The position numbers and the translations under genes are program-made. From positions 1 to 64,000 of the forward strand of contig CACXIP010000008.1 of NCBI GenBank assembly GCA_902767775.1: 64,000 nucleotides of DNA. Direction: 5' to 3'. The notes under the pieces are model-generated. The model was not told where the DNA came from. It made no database searches and saw only the letters and a list, made by a program, of their open reading frames with translations. Positions within the stretch are counted from its first letter, which is position 1. Each line of letters starts with the position of its first letter. The DNA comes from an uncultured Prevotellaceae bacterium. Lineage in GTDB: Bacteria; Bacteroidota; Bacteroidia; Bacteroidales; Bacteroidaceae. Below are positions 49,334-59,800 of this stretch, one piece after another.

Positions 49334-49962
49334 TGAAAAGGATAAAACTATTGATATTGATGGTGATGGTTGTCTGCGTGCATTCTTATGTGCATGCCCA
49401 GACCGTCAACGAAGCAGAAGTCAAGCAGAAAATCAATCAGGCTGCGGCAGCATTGAACACCATGCAGTGTGATTTCATACAGACCAAGCATTTGAGGATG
49501 TTGAATGACAAAATGGTTTCAAAGGGCAAAATGTATTACCAGAAATCCGACAAACTGAGGTGGGAATACGTCACCCCCTATGCCTATGTCTTCATACTCA
49601 ACAAAGACAAGGTGCTGGTGAGGAACAAGGGAAGAAATGATGTGATAGATGTCAACAGAAACAAAGTCTTCAAGGAGGTGGCGCGCATCATGATGAGCAG
49701 CGTGGTGGGCAACTGCCTTTCCGACGAGAGAAATTTCAAGACCAGCATCAGCGAGAGCCAAACAGAATGGTTGGCCACGATGCTTCCTTTGAGAAAAGAC
49801 ATGAAACAGATGTTTCAAAAGATAATCCTGCATTTCAGCAAGCAGAAATCTTATGTGGTGAAAGTTGAGCTGTTTGAGAAGAACGGCGACCATACCACCA
49901 TTGATTTGAAGAATGTCAGATGTAATGACGCCATCAGCGCTAATACGTTTGTTGTCAATTAG
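49333..49962 (+). CDS. LolA-like periplasmic lipoprotein/lipid carrier
   Basis: A 209-residue protein with a signal peptide (MKRIKLLILMVMVVCVHSYVHAQ) and the LolA pattern: NTMQCDFIQTKHLRMLNDKMVSKGKMYYQ-KSDKLRWEYVTPY (cited here as residues about 42-85) is typical of outer-membrane lipoprotein carriers and their APE-locus paralogues. It should ferry the polyene lipid across the periplasm to the outer membrane. It overlaps the next gene by 50 nt. Confidence 0.88.
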   Translation: MKRIKLLILMVMVVCVHSYVHAQTVNEAEVKQKINQAAAALNTMQCDFIQTKHLRMLNDKMVSKGKMYYQKSDKLRWEYVTPYAYVFILNKDKVLVRNKGRNDVIDVNRNKVFKEVARIMMSSVVGNCLSDERNFKTSISESQTEWLATMLPLRKDMKQMFQKIILHFSKQKSYVVKVELFEKNGDHTTIDLKNVRCNDAISANTFVVN

Positions 49963-50365
49963 TCTGGGATTGCTTCTTGCCGAACCATTGCAAGCCCAGA
50001 ACCTTCTCCCTTCTGAAGAGGGAGACAGATGCCGCTATGAGGTCACCATCCAGATGGACAAAGGCTATTTCAGCGGTGTGTGTGCCATGTTGAATGAGGG
50101 AAAAATCATTCAGGGCAGCATATTCAATGAGTTTGGCATCACAGCGATAGATTTCTCCTATGATACGGCCAAGAAGAAGGTTCGTCTGCACACTGTTTTC
50201 AAGATGATGAACAAATGGTATATCAGAAGAGTGCTTAGAAAGGATTTGGCATATCTGATTGATGGACTGAAGACAGGGGAAACCCAATATGTGAACAAAA
50301 GACACCATATCACCTATCTACTGGTTCCCGCCAATACAAGTGAGCCAGAAGATTCAGATGAATGA
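49913..50365 (+). CDS. Secreted protein of unknown function in the polyene locus
   Basis: A 150-residue protein (146 if it starts at 49925). The N-terminus MTPSALIRLLSISLGLLLAEPLQAQ is a signal peptide, followed by a beta-rich domain (YEVTIQMDKGYFSGVCAMLNEG; VRLHTVFKMMNKWYIRRVLRKDL) and a short acidic end. It overlaps LolA (50 nt) and GT2-LPLAT, so it is part of the transport section. Its size and position recall the small lipoprotein-like genes between LolA and MMPL in other APE loci, but no lipobox Cys is seen. I do not assign a family. Confidence 0.7.
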   Translation: MSDVMTPSALIRLLSISLGLLLAEPLQAQNLLPSEEGDRCRYEVTIQMDKGYFSGVCAMLNEGKIIQGSIFNEFGITAIDFSYDTAKKKVRLHTVFKMMNKWYIRRVLRKDLAYLIDGLKTGETQYVNKRHHITYLLVPANTSEPEDSDE

Positions 50366-51866
50366 GATGACAGACAAGGAAAGACAGAAGCAATTGCTTC
50401 ACGACAGAGGTATTTGTGTGGTTATCCCTACATACAACAATGTGGGGACGATTGCCTCTGTTGTCGGAAAAACATTGCAGGAATGTCGCGATGTCATCGT
50501 GGTGAATGATGGTTCTACAGATGGTACGGAAGAAGTGCTGCGTGAAATTGGTGGCGTGACGGTGGTCGACAGCCATCCTAACAAGGGCAAGGGTCACGCA
50601 TTGAGAAAAGGTTTCGAAAAAGCCCTTCAGATGGGATTTGCTTATGCCATCACATTAGATGGTGACGGTCAGCATTACCCAGAATGCATCGGAGACTTTT
50701 TGGAAGCCAACAGAGAGCATCCCGGAGCATTGATTGTGGGAAGTCGGAACTTGGAGGGGGTGGAGCGCTCAAAAGGAAGTGCATTCGCCAATCGGTTCTC
50801 TAATTTCTGGTTCTATGTCCAGACCGGAAAATGGCTTTCCGACACCCAGACGGGCTATAGGCTTTATCCCATCAAGAAAATCCCTGGTTTGTCGTTGATT
50901 ACGTCACGCTATGAAGCCGAATTGGAGATGCTTGTTCTGTGTTCGTGGCATGGGGTGAAGTTGGTTCCTATTCCCATCGATGTTTATTATCCTCCAAAAG
51001 AAGAGCGGGTAAGCCATTTCCGTCCTTTCAAGGATTTTGCACGGATTAGTTTGCTGAACACAATCTTGTGCGTATTGGCAGTTGTCTACGGACTGCCCCT
51101 GCGCATCGGACGTTTTCTGATGAAGTATGTCCGCACCTATTTTTCTTTGATTTTCTTCATCATTTTGTCTCTTTTTGTCATTACGCCAGGTGTGTGGCTG
51201 TATGTGAAGAGTGGAAAGATGACAGAGCATAAGAGGAGAAAACTTCATGTCATGCTGCAAAAAATCGCCCAGTTTATTATGATTAAATGCGGCATACCGG
51301 GGACAAAATTCTCCTACAAAGTGGCAGAAGGTGTGTCGTTCGACCAGCCCCATGTGATTATTTGCAATCATCAGTCGCATCTTGATTTGATGTGCCAGTT
51401 GATATTCACACCCAATGTGGTTTTCCTCACCAACAATTGGGTATGGAACAATCCCTTCTATGGGTTCATCATCCGCAATTCGGAATATTATCCCGTCGCA
51501 GAAGGTATTGAGCAGTTGCTGCCACAGTTGAAATCATTGGTTGACAGAGGATACAGCATTGCCATATATCCTGAGGGGACGCGGTCGAAGGATTGCAAAA
51601 TAGGACGTTTCCACAAAGGTGCTTTCTATGTCGCGGAGAAATTGGGCGTTGATGTTTTGCCCATGTGTTTGTATGGTCCGGGGAAAGTGCTGCCCAAGAA
51701 GACTTATACGCTGCTGAAGAGTCCCATTTATATTGAGGTTGACCATCCTATTTCGCAGGAAGAACTGAGAAGCATGGGTGATTGCAGGCATCAGGCTTCG
51801 ATGATGCGGAAAAGATATGTGAGAAGGTATGAGGAAATATGCAATAGAATAGAGCAGAATGTCTAA
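50358..51866 (+). CDS. GT2 glycosyltransferase fused to LPLAT acyltransferase
   Basis: A 502-residue fusion. The N-terminal half is a GT-A family 2 transferase (CVVIPTYNNVGTIASVVG, VVNDGSTDGTEEVL, LDGDGQHYPE with the metal-binding acids, then DTQTGYRLYP). A membrane segment (TYFSLIFFIILSLFVITPGVWL) links to an LPLAT domain with HX4D in CNHQSHLDLM and YPEGTRSK. It probably adds a sugar and an acyl chain to the same lipid. The start is ATG 50358, overlapping the previous stop; GTG 50340 is also in frame. Such GT-LPLAT fusions are seen in APE-type loci. Confidence 0.9.
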   Translation: MNEMTDKERQKQLLHDRGICVVIPTYNNVGTIASVVGKTLQECRDVIVVNDGSTDGTEEVLREIGGVTVVDSHPNKGKGHALRKGFEKALQMGFAYAITLDGDGQHYPECIGDFLEANREHPGALIVGSRNLEGVERSKGSAFANRFSNFWFYVQTGKWLSDTQTGYRLYPIKKIPGLSLITSRYEAELEMLVLCSWHGVKLVPIPIDVYYPPKEERVSHFRPFKDFARISLLNTILCVLAVVYGLPLRIGRFLMKYVRTYFSLIFFIILSLFVITPGVWLYVKSGKMTEHKRRKLHVMLQKIAQFIMIKCGIPGTKFSYKVAEGVSFDQPHVIICNHQSHLDLMCQLIFTPNVVFLTNNWVWNNPFYGFIIRNSEYYPVAEGIEQLLPQLKSLVDRGYSIAIYPEGTRSKDCKIGRFHKGAFYVAEKLGVDVLPMCLYGPGKVLPKKTYTLLKSPIYIEVDHPISQEELRSMGDCRHQASMMRKRYVRRYEEICNRIEQNV

Positions 51867-53358
51867 GGGGAAAGTGGTTATCATAGGAAGTGGTCTTGGC
51901 GGACTCTCTTGTGGAGTTCTGCTGGCAAAGAATGGCTACGATGTCACTGTGCTTGAGCAGGGTGCCCAGATAGGTGGCTGCCTGCAGTGTTTTACCCGTC
52001 AGAACGCTAAGTTTGAGACAGGTATGCATTTTATCGGGAGTGCGGCAAAAGGCCAAACCCTCGACCGGCTCATGAACTATCTGGAAATCAGGAAAGACGT
52101 CAGGTTGGCAGAATTGGACCGTACCGGATATGAGGTCATCTCTTTGAATGGGAACCTTTACAAATATGCCAACGGGCGTGAGGCATTCATCAAGCAGATG
52201 AGCGACTATTTTCCCCATCAGCATGAGAATCTCGTGCGTTTTTACGATTTGGTGGACAGGGTGGCCGGTGCCTCTTCCCTTCATTCGCTCAAATATGCGG
52301 AAACCGATGCGGCCATCAATACGGAATACCAACTGAGGTCGATTAATGAAGTGATAGACAGCATCATCACAGACCCGCTGCTGGCTAAGGTTTTGGTAGG
52401 AAACCTGCCCTTGTATGCTGCTGAGAAAGACAAAACGCCTTTCTCCACTTATGCCTTCATCATGGACTTTTACAATCAGAGTGCCTTCCGCATTGTCGGC
52501 GGCAGCGACAGCGTGGCCAAGTCTATGCAGCAAACCATCCAGCACTATGGAGGCCAGGTGCTGAAACGGCATCAGGTGACCAGAATAGTATGTGATGACA
52601 CCCATGCTGTAGGTGTGGAGGTCAACGGGAGCCAATTCGTTGAGGCAGACATCGTCATCTCTGATGCACATCCGATGAGAACCCTTGAGCTGATTGACTC
52701 CAAAATCATCAGGCCTGTCTTTAGAAAACGCATCAACTCCATGCCTCAGACCGTAGGAGGTTTTTCTGTGTATCTTGAGTTCAAGGATAAGACGGTCCCC
52801 TATATGAACTACAATTATTATGGTTACAACCAAGGGACGCCATGGGGATGTGAGCAATATGATGAAGATACATGGCCAAAGGGTTTCCTGTATATGCATT
52901 TTTGTCAGGACAACGCACCCATGTTTGCCAAAACGGGTGTAGTCCTTTCCTATATGCATATGAATGAGGTGAGGAGGTGGATGGACACTCGGGTTGGGAA
53001 AAGAGGTCAGGATTATGAGGATTTCAAGAACAGGAAGGCAGAACTGTTGCTCAACTCTCTTGAAAGCTATTTCCCCGGTATCCGCCATGCTATTAAGAAC
53101 ATCTACACCTCCACCCCCCTGACTTATCAGGATTATACTGGCACCCAAGACGGTTCCATGTATGGTATAGCAAAAGATGTGAGTCTTGGGGCTGCAGGAC
53201 GTGTGCCCCACAAAACCAAGATTCCCAATGTGTATCAGACAGGGCAGAACATCAATTCGCATGGAATGCTGGGCGTGCTTGTCGGAACCATTGTCACATG
53301 CAGTGAGCTGTTGTCGGCAAAGACCATTTATCAACAAATCGTGGAGGCAGGGTCATGA
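51859..53358 (+). CDS. CrtI/carotenoid-isomerase-like FAD oxidoreductase 1
   Basis: A 499-residue flavoprotein of the phytoene desaturase / CrtISO / retinol saturase superfamily. Dinucleotide motif GSGLGGLSCG (Gly10-Gly15) is followed by TVLEQGAQIGGCLQ and the C-terminal YQTGQNINSHGMLGVLVG. It overlaps the GT gene by 8 nt. Superfamily members desaturate, isomerise or saturate conjugated polyenes, so this enzyme could change bond geometry or order of the polyene. It is paralogous to the next gene. Confidence 0.9.
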   Translation: MSKGKVVIIGSGLGGLSCGVLLAKNGYDVTVLEQGAQIGGCLQCFTRQNAKFETGMHFIGSAAKGQTLDRLMNYLEIRKDVRLAELDRTGYEVISLNGNLYKYANGREAFIKQMSDYFPHQHENLVRFYDLVDRVAGASSLHSLKYAETDAAINTEYQLRSINEVIDSIITDPLLAKVLVGNLPLYAAEKDKTPFSTYAFIMDFYNQSAFRIVGGSDSVAKSMQQTIQHYGGQVLKRHQVTRIVCDDTHAVGVEVNGSQFVEADIVISDAHPMRTLELIDSKIIRPVFRKRINSMPQTVGGFSVYLEFKDKTVPYMNYNYYGYNQGTPWGCEQYDEDTWPKGFLYMHFCQDNAPMFAKTGVVLSYMHMNEVRRWMDTRVGKRGQDYEDFKNRKAELLLNSLESYFPGIRHAIKNIYTSTPLTYQDYTGTQDGSMYGIAKDVSLGAAGRVPHKTKIPNVYQTGQNINSHGMLGVLVGTIVTCSELLSAKTIYQQIVEAGS

Positions 53359-54866
53359 GGCAGTCCGTCGTTGTCATAGGAGCAGGTTTGGGAGGTCTTT
53401 TCACGGGTGCCTTTCTTGCAAAAGAGGGCTTTCGTGTCACTCTGCTTGAGAAGAATGCGTCCATCGGTGGTGGGCTTCAGACTTTTCAGCGATTTGGCGA
53501 GACTTTTGACACAGGGATGCATGTGGTGGGAGGCATGTATCCTGGGGGTAACGTCAGAAAGATATGCAACTATCTGGGTATTTTCGACCGACTGAAGCTG
53601 CGTGATGTGGATGATGACTGCACCGACAGCATGTATTTTGCTGAGGACAAGAAGTGTTATTCGGTAGCGAGAGGAAAAGAGGGCTTCGCATTGTCTTTGT
53701 CTTCCTTCTTTCCTCATGAGTCGGACAACCTCAGACGGTATGTGGATGCCCTTTTCGACCTTACCGACAAGGTGGACTTATTTAACCTCAGACCCTCAAA
53801 CGGACAATTGTCGCTTTTCACTGGCTCTGATGATTTCCTGCTGTCGGCGGAAGACTTCATTGCCAAATACATAGGTGACGAGAAACTGCGCAGTGTGCTG
53901 GCATTTATGAATCCGCTTTATGGAGGCAGAAAAGGGCAGACCCCCGCTTATATTCATGCCATCATCAGCAGTTTGTATATCAAAGGAACCAGCCGTTTTG
54001 TTGACGGCAGCAGCCACATGGCCGACCTGCTGGCAGAAGTCATCACCTCTCATGGAGGAGAGGTACTCACCAATGAGCCAGTGGAGTGGATTGAGGTCAA
54101 TGACCGTAAGGTGGATGGTGTGAGGACAAAAAGTGGCAGGCAGTTCATTGCCGATTATTACATTTCAGCCATACACCCCTGCACCATGTTCCATCTGATG
54201 GATGAGGGTGCGCTGCCCCGTGCATATCGCAATCGCTTGAATTCCATACCCAATGCCCATTCTGCCTTCTCCTTGTTTATTAAGTTGAAGCCCAAATGTT
54301 TTCCTTATATCAACCATTCAGAATATTATATGACACGATATGAGGATGTGTGGAACTTCAGCCGTGCAGACAAGCCATGGCCATTGGGATTCCTCTTCAT
54401 GACACCGCCGAGTTCCAATCAAGGGGAGTTCAGCAGTAAGGCATTGGTGACAGCCCCCATGCCCTTTGAGATGGTGTCGAAGTGGGAGTCGACCAAAGTG
54501 GGCCGACGAGGCGATGACTATGTCAGATGGAAGCAAGAGAAAGCGTGTCAGCTGCTGCAACTCATTGAGGATATCCATCCAGGATTTGAGGCGTGTATCG
54601 ACAGCATGAATACCGCATCTCCGCTTACTATCCGCGACTATTATGGTGCAAAGGATGGGACGATATGTGGTTTCAGCAAAGACTGCCACAATATCGCCTT
54701 GTCACAGGTTCCTGTTGTCACTAAGATACGCAATCTGTTGCTGACAGGACAGAACAACAATCTCCATGGCATATGTGGGGTTCCCCTTACTGCTATCCAG
54801 ACGTGTGAGGCCATTTTGGGCAACAATTATCTCATTAATAAAATCAACGCATGGAACGAAGGCTGA
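53355..54866 (+). CDS. CrtI/carotenoid-isomerase-like FAD oxidoreductase 2
   Basis: A 503-residue paralogue of the preceding protein, coupled by an ATGA overlap. It shares GAGLGGLFTGAFLAKEGF, TLLEKNASIGGGLQ, the FDTGMHVVGG segment and the C-terminal LLTGQNNNLHGICGVPL. Retained FAD motifs in both suggest that both are active, perhaps as a heterodimer or in consecutive steps. The reaction is unknown. Confidence 0.9.
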   Translation: MRQSVVVIGAGLGGLFTGAFLAKEGFRVTLLEKNASIGGGLQTFQRFGETFDTGMHVVGGMYPGGNVRKICNYLGIFDRLKLRDVDDDCTDSMYFAEDKKCYSVARGKEGFALSLSSFFPHESDNLRRYVDALFDLTDKVDLFNLRPSNGQLSLFTGSDDFLLSAEDFIAKYIGDEKLRSVLAFMNPLYGGRKGQTPAYIHAIISSLYIKGTSRFVDGSSHMADLLAEVITSHGGEVLTNEPVEWIEVNDRKVDGVRTKSGRQFIADYYISAIHPCTMFHLMDEGALPRAYRNRLNSIPNAHSAFSLFIKLKPKCFPYINHSEYYMTRYEDVWNFSRADKPWPLGFLFMTPPSSNQGEFSSKALVTAPMPFEMVSKWESTKVGRRGDDYVRWKQEKACQLLQLIEDIHPGFEACIDSMNTASPLTIRDYYGAKDGTICGFSKDCHNIALSQVPVVTKIRNLLLTGQNNNLHGICGVPLTAIQTCEAILGNNYLINKINAWNEG

Positions 54867-55702
54867 TACTAGTCATATTGTTCATGGTCATCCAATTCCA
54901 TGCATGGTCCCAGGTCAATATCTGGGAAGGGACATCGTGTGGAAAGAAGGTCATGCTGACTCCCTATGTGGCAGCTGGAAAAGACAACCCTGGGATTATC
55001 GTGTGTCCGGGAGGAAGCTATTTCTGGCATGATATGGAGGCTGAGGGTCACGATGTGGGACGATGGCTTCGTGACAATGGCATATCGGCTTTTGTCCTGA
55101 AATATAGGACTGCGGCTTTTCCTGCATTTTCCCTTCATTTCCGGCTTCTTTTCCGCGGCAACAGGTATCCAGACCCGCAGGATGATTTGAGACAGGCCAT
55201 CAGATGGGTCAGGCAGCACGCATCAGAATATGGCGTGGACCCAAAGACGGTTGGAGCCATGGGCTTTTCAGCCGGCGGTCACTTGGTCATGTCAAGTGTG
55301 GAGCTGTTCGACCGTGAGGATTGGCCGGCATTTGTCGTCCCTGTTTATCCTGTGGTGACAATGGTTGAGAATTGTGTTCATAAGCGCTCAAGAAGAGGGC
55401 TGTTGGGTGATTCCAGAACAGGAAACAAACAACTGAAAGATTTGCTCTCTCTGGAGAGACACGTTCCACAGGACTGTCCTCCCGTTTTCTTGGTTAATTG
55501 TGTGGACGACCCCATTGTTGACTTCCGTAACTCGGTGTTGCTCGATTCTGCGCTTTCCGACAAGAAAATCCCGCATCAGTACATCCAATTCCAGACCGGT
55601 GGGCATGGGTTCGGTGCCAGTGAGAAGAAGGTCAACACCGAAACCCGGCAATGGAAGATGCTGTTTTTGAAATGGTTAAATTCAATGATAAGACATATAT
55701 GA
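54851..55702 (+). CDS. Secreted alpha/beta hydrolase in the polyene locus
   Basis: A 283-residue protein with a signal peptide (MERRLILVILFMVIQFHAWSQ). Alpha/beta-hydrolase motifs are IIVCPGGSYFWHDMEAEGH, nucleophile Ser140 in GFSAGGH, Asp in NCVDDPIVDF and His in GGHGFG. It is a paralogue of the GH35-linked esterase (14031-14852; Ser138). It overlaps both neighbours. A periplasmic esterase could trim or transfer an acyl group on the exported lipid; this is inference. Confidence 0.86.
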   Translation: MERRLILVILFMVIQFHAWSQVNIWEGTSCGKKVMLTPYVAAGKDNPGIIVCPGGSYFWHDMEAEGHDVGRWLRDNGISAFVLKYRTAAFPAFSLHFRLLFRGNRYPDPQDDLRQAIRWVRQHASEYGVDPKTVGAMGFSAGGHLVMSSVELFDREDWPAFVVPVYPVVTMVENCVHKRSRRGLLGDSRTGNKQLKDLLSLERHVPQDCPPVFLVNCVDDPIVDFRNSVLLDSALSDKKIPHQYIQFQTGGHGFGASEKKVNTETRQWKMLFLKWLNSMIRHI

Positions 55703-56835
55703 TGAAAAATCCTAAATTCGACGACATTCGTCCTTATTATGAGGACGAGATACCTGCAGCCATGCAGAGGATAGCAAATTATAAGATTTTTCCGCTGTTG
55801 GCATCATTCGTATATCCCAACGAACCCATAGAAGAAGTAAGGAAACGAATCAGTTCGTTTAAGACGGTCAGGGAATTCCAGCATGACACCATGTGGCACG
55901 TCAACGAACAGATTATTTCAAGGAGCATCACCAAGTTCACGGGCTCTGGTTTGGAGAAACTGAATCCTGACAAGCAATATCTGTTTGTCTCCAACCATCG
56001 TGACATCATGCTTGACGCATGCCTGCTTCAGTATTATTTTGTAGCGAATGGTTTTGAGACCACAGAGATTACGTTTGGAGCCAACCTGATGATGAATCCT
56101 GTCGTGATAGATGTAGGCAAAAGCAACAAGATGTTCAAGGTGGAGCGCCCTGGCGGCGACATCAAGGATTTCTACAGGTCATCCATGCATTTGTCGGAGT
56201 ATATCCGATATACCATCAAGGAGAAAAAGCAGTCAGTATGGATTGCCCAACGGAACGGCAGGACCAAAAACGGATTGGACGCAACAGACCAAGGCATCAT
56301 CAAGATGTTTTGCATGAGCGAGCCCAGTGACAAGGTCAAGGCATTGGCAGAATTGAATATCGTGCCGGTATCCGTGTCCTATGAGTGGGAGTCGTGTGAC
56401 ATACTGAAGGCGCTTGAACTGTATGAGTCGCAATACACCCGTTACACGAAGAAGCCTGGCGAAGACCTTAACAGCATTATCACCGGCATTCTCCAACCCA
56501 AGGGAAGGGTGCATTTCGAATTGTGTGAACCCATATCCATGGCTGAGTTGTCCGCCTTGGAGCACCAAACAAAGAATGAATACCACAAGTCTGTTGCCAA
56601 GATAATTGACAGGAGAATCAACACAGCCTACCGGTTGTACCCCAACAATTACATTGCGCATGATTTATTTTATGGAAACACCAAATATCGCTCCATGTAT
56701 ACAAAAGCGGAGTATGATGCGTTTATCAAGCATCTTTCGAAACTCGACAAATATGATACATGCGACATAGAGCGGCTTAAAGACATTTTTGTTGGCATAT
56801 ACTCTAATCCCGTTGACAACAAATTCAGAGAATAA
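55699..56835 (+). CDS. PlsC-type glycerolipid acyltransferase
   Basis: A 378-residue LPLAT. The HX4D motif is in SNHRDIMLDACLL and the second block in RNGRTKNGLDATDQG. The start at 55699 (ATGATG) overlaps the hydrolase stop; the longer frame from 55651 is not needed. There is no fused partner and no strong membrane helix. Similar stand-alone acyltransferases are widespread in Bacteroidetes; here it is the third LPLAT of the locus and is coupled to the MMPL gene by TAATG. Confidence 0.88.
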   Translation: MMKNPKFDDIRPYYEDEIPAAMQRIANYKIFPLLASFVYPNEPIEEVRKRISSFKTVREFQHDTMWHVNEQIISRSITKFTGSGLEKLNPDKQYLFVSNHRDIMLDACLLQYYFVANGFETTEITFGANLMMNPVVIDVGKSNKMFKVERPGGDIKDFYRSSMHLSEYIRYTIKEKKQSVWIAQRNGRTKNGLDATDQGIIKMFCMSEPSDKVKALAELNIVPVSVSYEWESCDILKALELYESQYTRYTKKPGEDLNSIITGILQPKGRVHFELCEPISMAELSALEHQTKNEYHKSVAKIIDRRINTAYRLYPNNYIAHDLFYGNTKYRSMYTKAEYDAFIKHLSKLDKYDTCDIERLKDIFVGIYSNPVDNKFRE

Positions 56836-59800
56836 TGACATCGCTGATAGTCAGGATATACAATTGGATGACAGGACATAAGACCTTCCGGTTGGTGTCC
56901 GCAGTCGTCATTGTTGCCATATTGGCTTCTTTGTTGGTGAGACAAACCTACAAGGAGGACATTTCGGATTTCCTGCCTCTGAACAACAAATACAACAAGG
57001 CGTTGAAGGTATATCAAGGCATATCCAAGGCCGACCGCCTTATTGCTATTTTTGAATATGGTGATTCCACGGAGTCTGCACCAGATTCAATTGTAGCTGC
57101 CGTGGAGCATTTTGTTCAGGTTGTGCAGGAAAACGACCGCGACGGTATGGTGAAAGACTTGACTTTTCAGGTTGATTATGAGAAAGTGTCCAGCATCGTG
57201 GACTTCGTTTATGGTCAAATTCCCTTTTTCCTCACGGATGCGGACTATCACCGTTTTGACAGTCTGATGGGAGAGAAAGACTTTGTCTCCCAACAAATAG
57301 CCAATGACAAGCAGATGCTGACCTTCCCTGTCTCGGCACTGATGTCGGAGAATTTCCAAAGAGACCCTTTGAATTTCTTCACGCCAGTGGTGGAGCAGTT
57401 GCAGAATGGGCAGCCGGAAGTCGTGTATGAGAATTACGACGGTCTGTTCTTTTCTCCTGACATGAGATGTGCGATGGTGATGATGACATCACCCTTCGGA
57501 ACCAGTGAGACAGAAAAGAACACCCGCCTGCTTGAGTTTCTGAAGACGTGCGCACAGCAGACCACCGCCAAGTTTGCAAACCTGCAAATCCGTTTTACCG
57601 GTGGGCCTGCCATCGCAGTTGGCAACTCCAGCCAAATCAAGAAAGACAGTCTTTTTTCGGTTGCCTTGGCGGTTTGTCTTATCGTATTGTTGCTTTTCAT
57701 GGTCTTCCGCAGTGCTTGGAATTTGCTGTTGATTATCTTGTCGATAGCATGGGGGTGGCTGTTCGCCATGGGAGCCTTGGCACTCATTCATGACAGCATC
57801 TCTGTGATAGTCATTGGCATATCATCTGTTATCCTTGGAATCGCGGTCAACTATCCGCTCCACTTGATAGCGCATATGCAGCATACACCCGACATCAGGA
57901 CGGCACTGAAGGAAATCGCCATGCCGCTTGTTGTGGGAAACATCACCACCGTTGGAGCATTCCTTACCTTGGTGCCGTTGAAATCGATCGCGTTGCGTGA
58001 TTTGGGGTTGTTCAGTTCCATGCTCCTCATCGGAACCATCTTGTTTGTCTTGCTCTATCTTCCGCATCTTGTTCGTGTTGGGCGTCATCAGTCCGAGAGT
58101 CATTTCTTAAGCCGCATAGGAAAAGTCTCGTTGGAGAGCAATAGATGGGTAGTCGGACTGATGCTTGTACTGACTTTGTTTTTCGGATACTACAGTCTTC
58201 AGACCTCCTTCGATTCGGATATGAACCATATCAATTATTTGTCGGAGGAGCAAAGCAAGGATTTGAGATATCTCCAGGAGATGATGGTCGACAGTGCAGG
58301 CAGCCAAAATGTTTATGTCGTTTCGTCCGACTCCACCATGGAGGGTGCATTGGAGAAAAGCAGACTCGTCCAACCCGTGCTGAGGGAATTGGAGAAAGAG
58401 GGATATATACAGGAGAGCAATGGATGCAGCCAGTTTCTTTGTTCCCGTGAGGAACAGGCAAGGCGCTTGAGAAATTGGGAAACCTTTGTTGGGAAATACG
58501 GAGACAGGTTCAAAAACGAAGTGAGGGCAGCTGCGCGAAAGGAAGGCTTCGCTGACGATACCTTTGAGGATTTTTTCAATATTCTGGACGCAGATTTTGA
58601 ACCTCATGAGATAAGTTATTTTGATTTGCTTGCCTCCACGGCTTTCTCATCATACCTATCTGCCGACAGTGTGGGGAGAGACTACCGTGTTGTGGATGTG
58701 CTGAGAACGGACAGCAGCAACGTTCAGCAGGTGGTCAATATGGTGGAGGAGAAGGCACATGGACAATATGCTTTTGACGTAGGCAGCATGAATTCGTCTA
58801 TCGCCACACGTCTCTCCGACGATTTCAACTACATCGGATGGGCGTGCGGTCTTATCGTGTTCTTTTTCCTTTGGTTCTCACTGGGCAGTCTGGAATTGGC
58901 CATGCTGTCTTTCCTTCCCATGGCATTGAGCTGGATATGGATTTTGGGCATCATGGCATTGTTGAACATCCATTTCAATGTCGTGAACATCATCCTGGCC
59001 ACCTTTATCTTTGGTCAGGGTGACGATTATACCATCTTTATGACCGAAGGCTGTCAGTATGAGTATGCTTATAGAAGACGTATGCTGTCGTCTTATAAAA
59101 CCAGCATCATCATCTCAGCCCTGATTATGTTTATTGGTATAGGAACGCTGATTTTTGCCAAGCATCCAGCACTTCACTCACTTGCAGAGGTGACCATCGT
59201 GGGAATGTTCTCTGTCGTTCTGATGGCTTATGTGTTCCCGCCTCTGATATACAAGTGGCTCATCTCCAAAAAGGACGGTTATCGGGAGCGTCCTATCTCA
59301 TTGGCAGCATTCGGCGTTACCGCCTATTGTGCTGTTGTCTTTTTCACACAACTGTTCTCTGTTTATGTGTTGGGAGGCATCTTGTTTGGTTTGCTGAAAC
59401 CCAATTCAAGAACAAAGCGTTTTTTCCATGAATATGTGAGAAGATGTTTTTGGTTTGATATGAACCGTATTGCAGGAGTCAAGTTCACATACGAGAACAA
59501 GCATGAAGAGACATTCTCCGACCCCGCCATCGTCATCTGCAACCACCAGTCAATGCTGGATACCGCATATCTGATGGCTGTGTTCTCCAAAATATCCATC
59601 GTGGCCAATGAGCATGCCAGCCAGAATAGAATCATCAGAAAGGTGTTCAAATGGCTGGACTTTTATACAATACCCGACGGCGGTACTATTGACGAGAGCC
59701 GAATCCGTCAGTTGGTGAGCCAAGGTTACTCGGTGCTCATTTTCCCAGAAGGTGAGCGTAACCCATCATCCTCAATTCTTAGATTCCATAAAGGGGCTTT

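Noticed and set aside
51748-53337. 529-codon open frame on the minus strand opposite the first FAD oxidoreductase
   Set aside because: Antisense shadow of a gene with clear FAD motifs; no recognisable domain.
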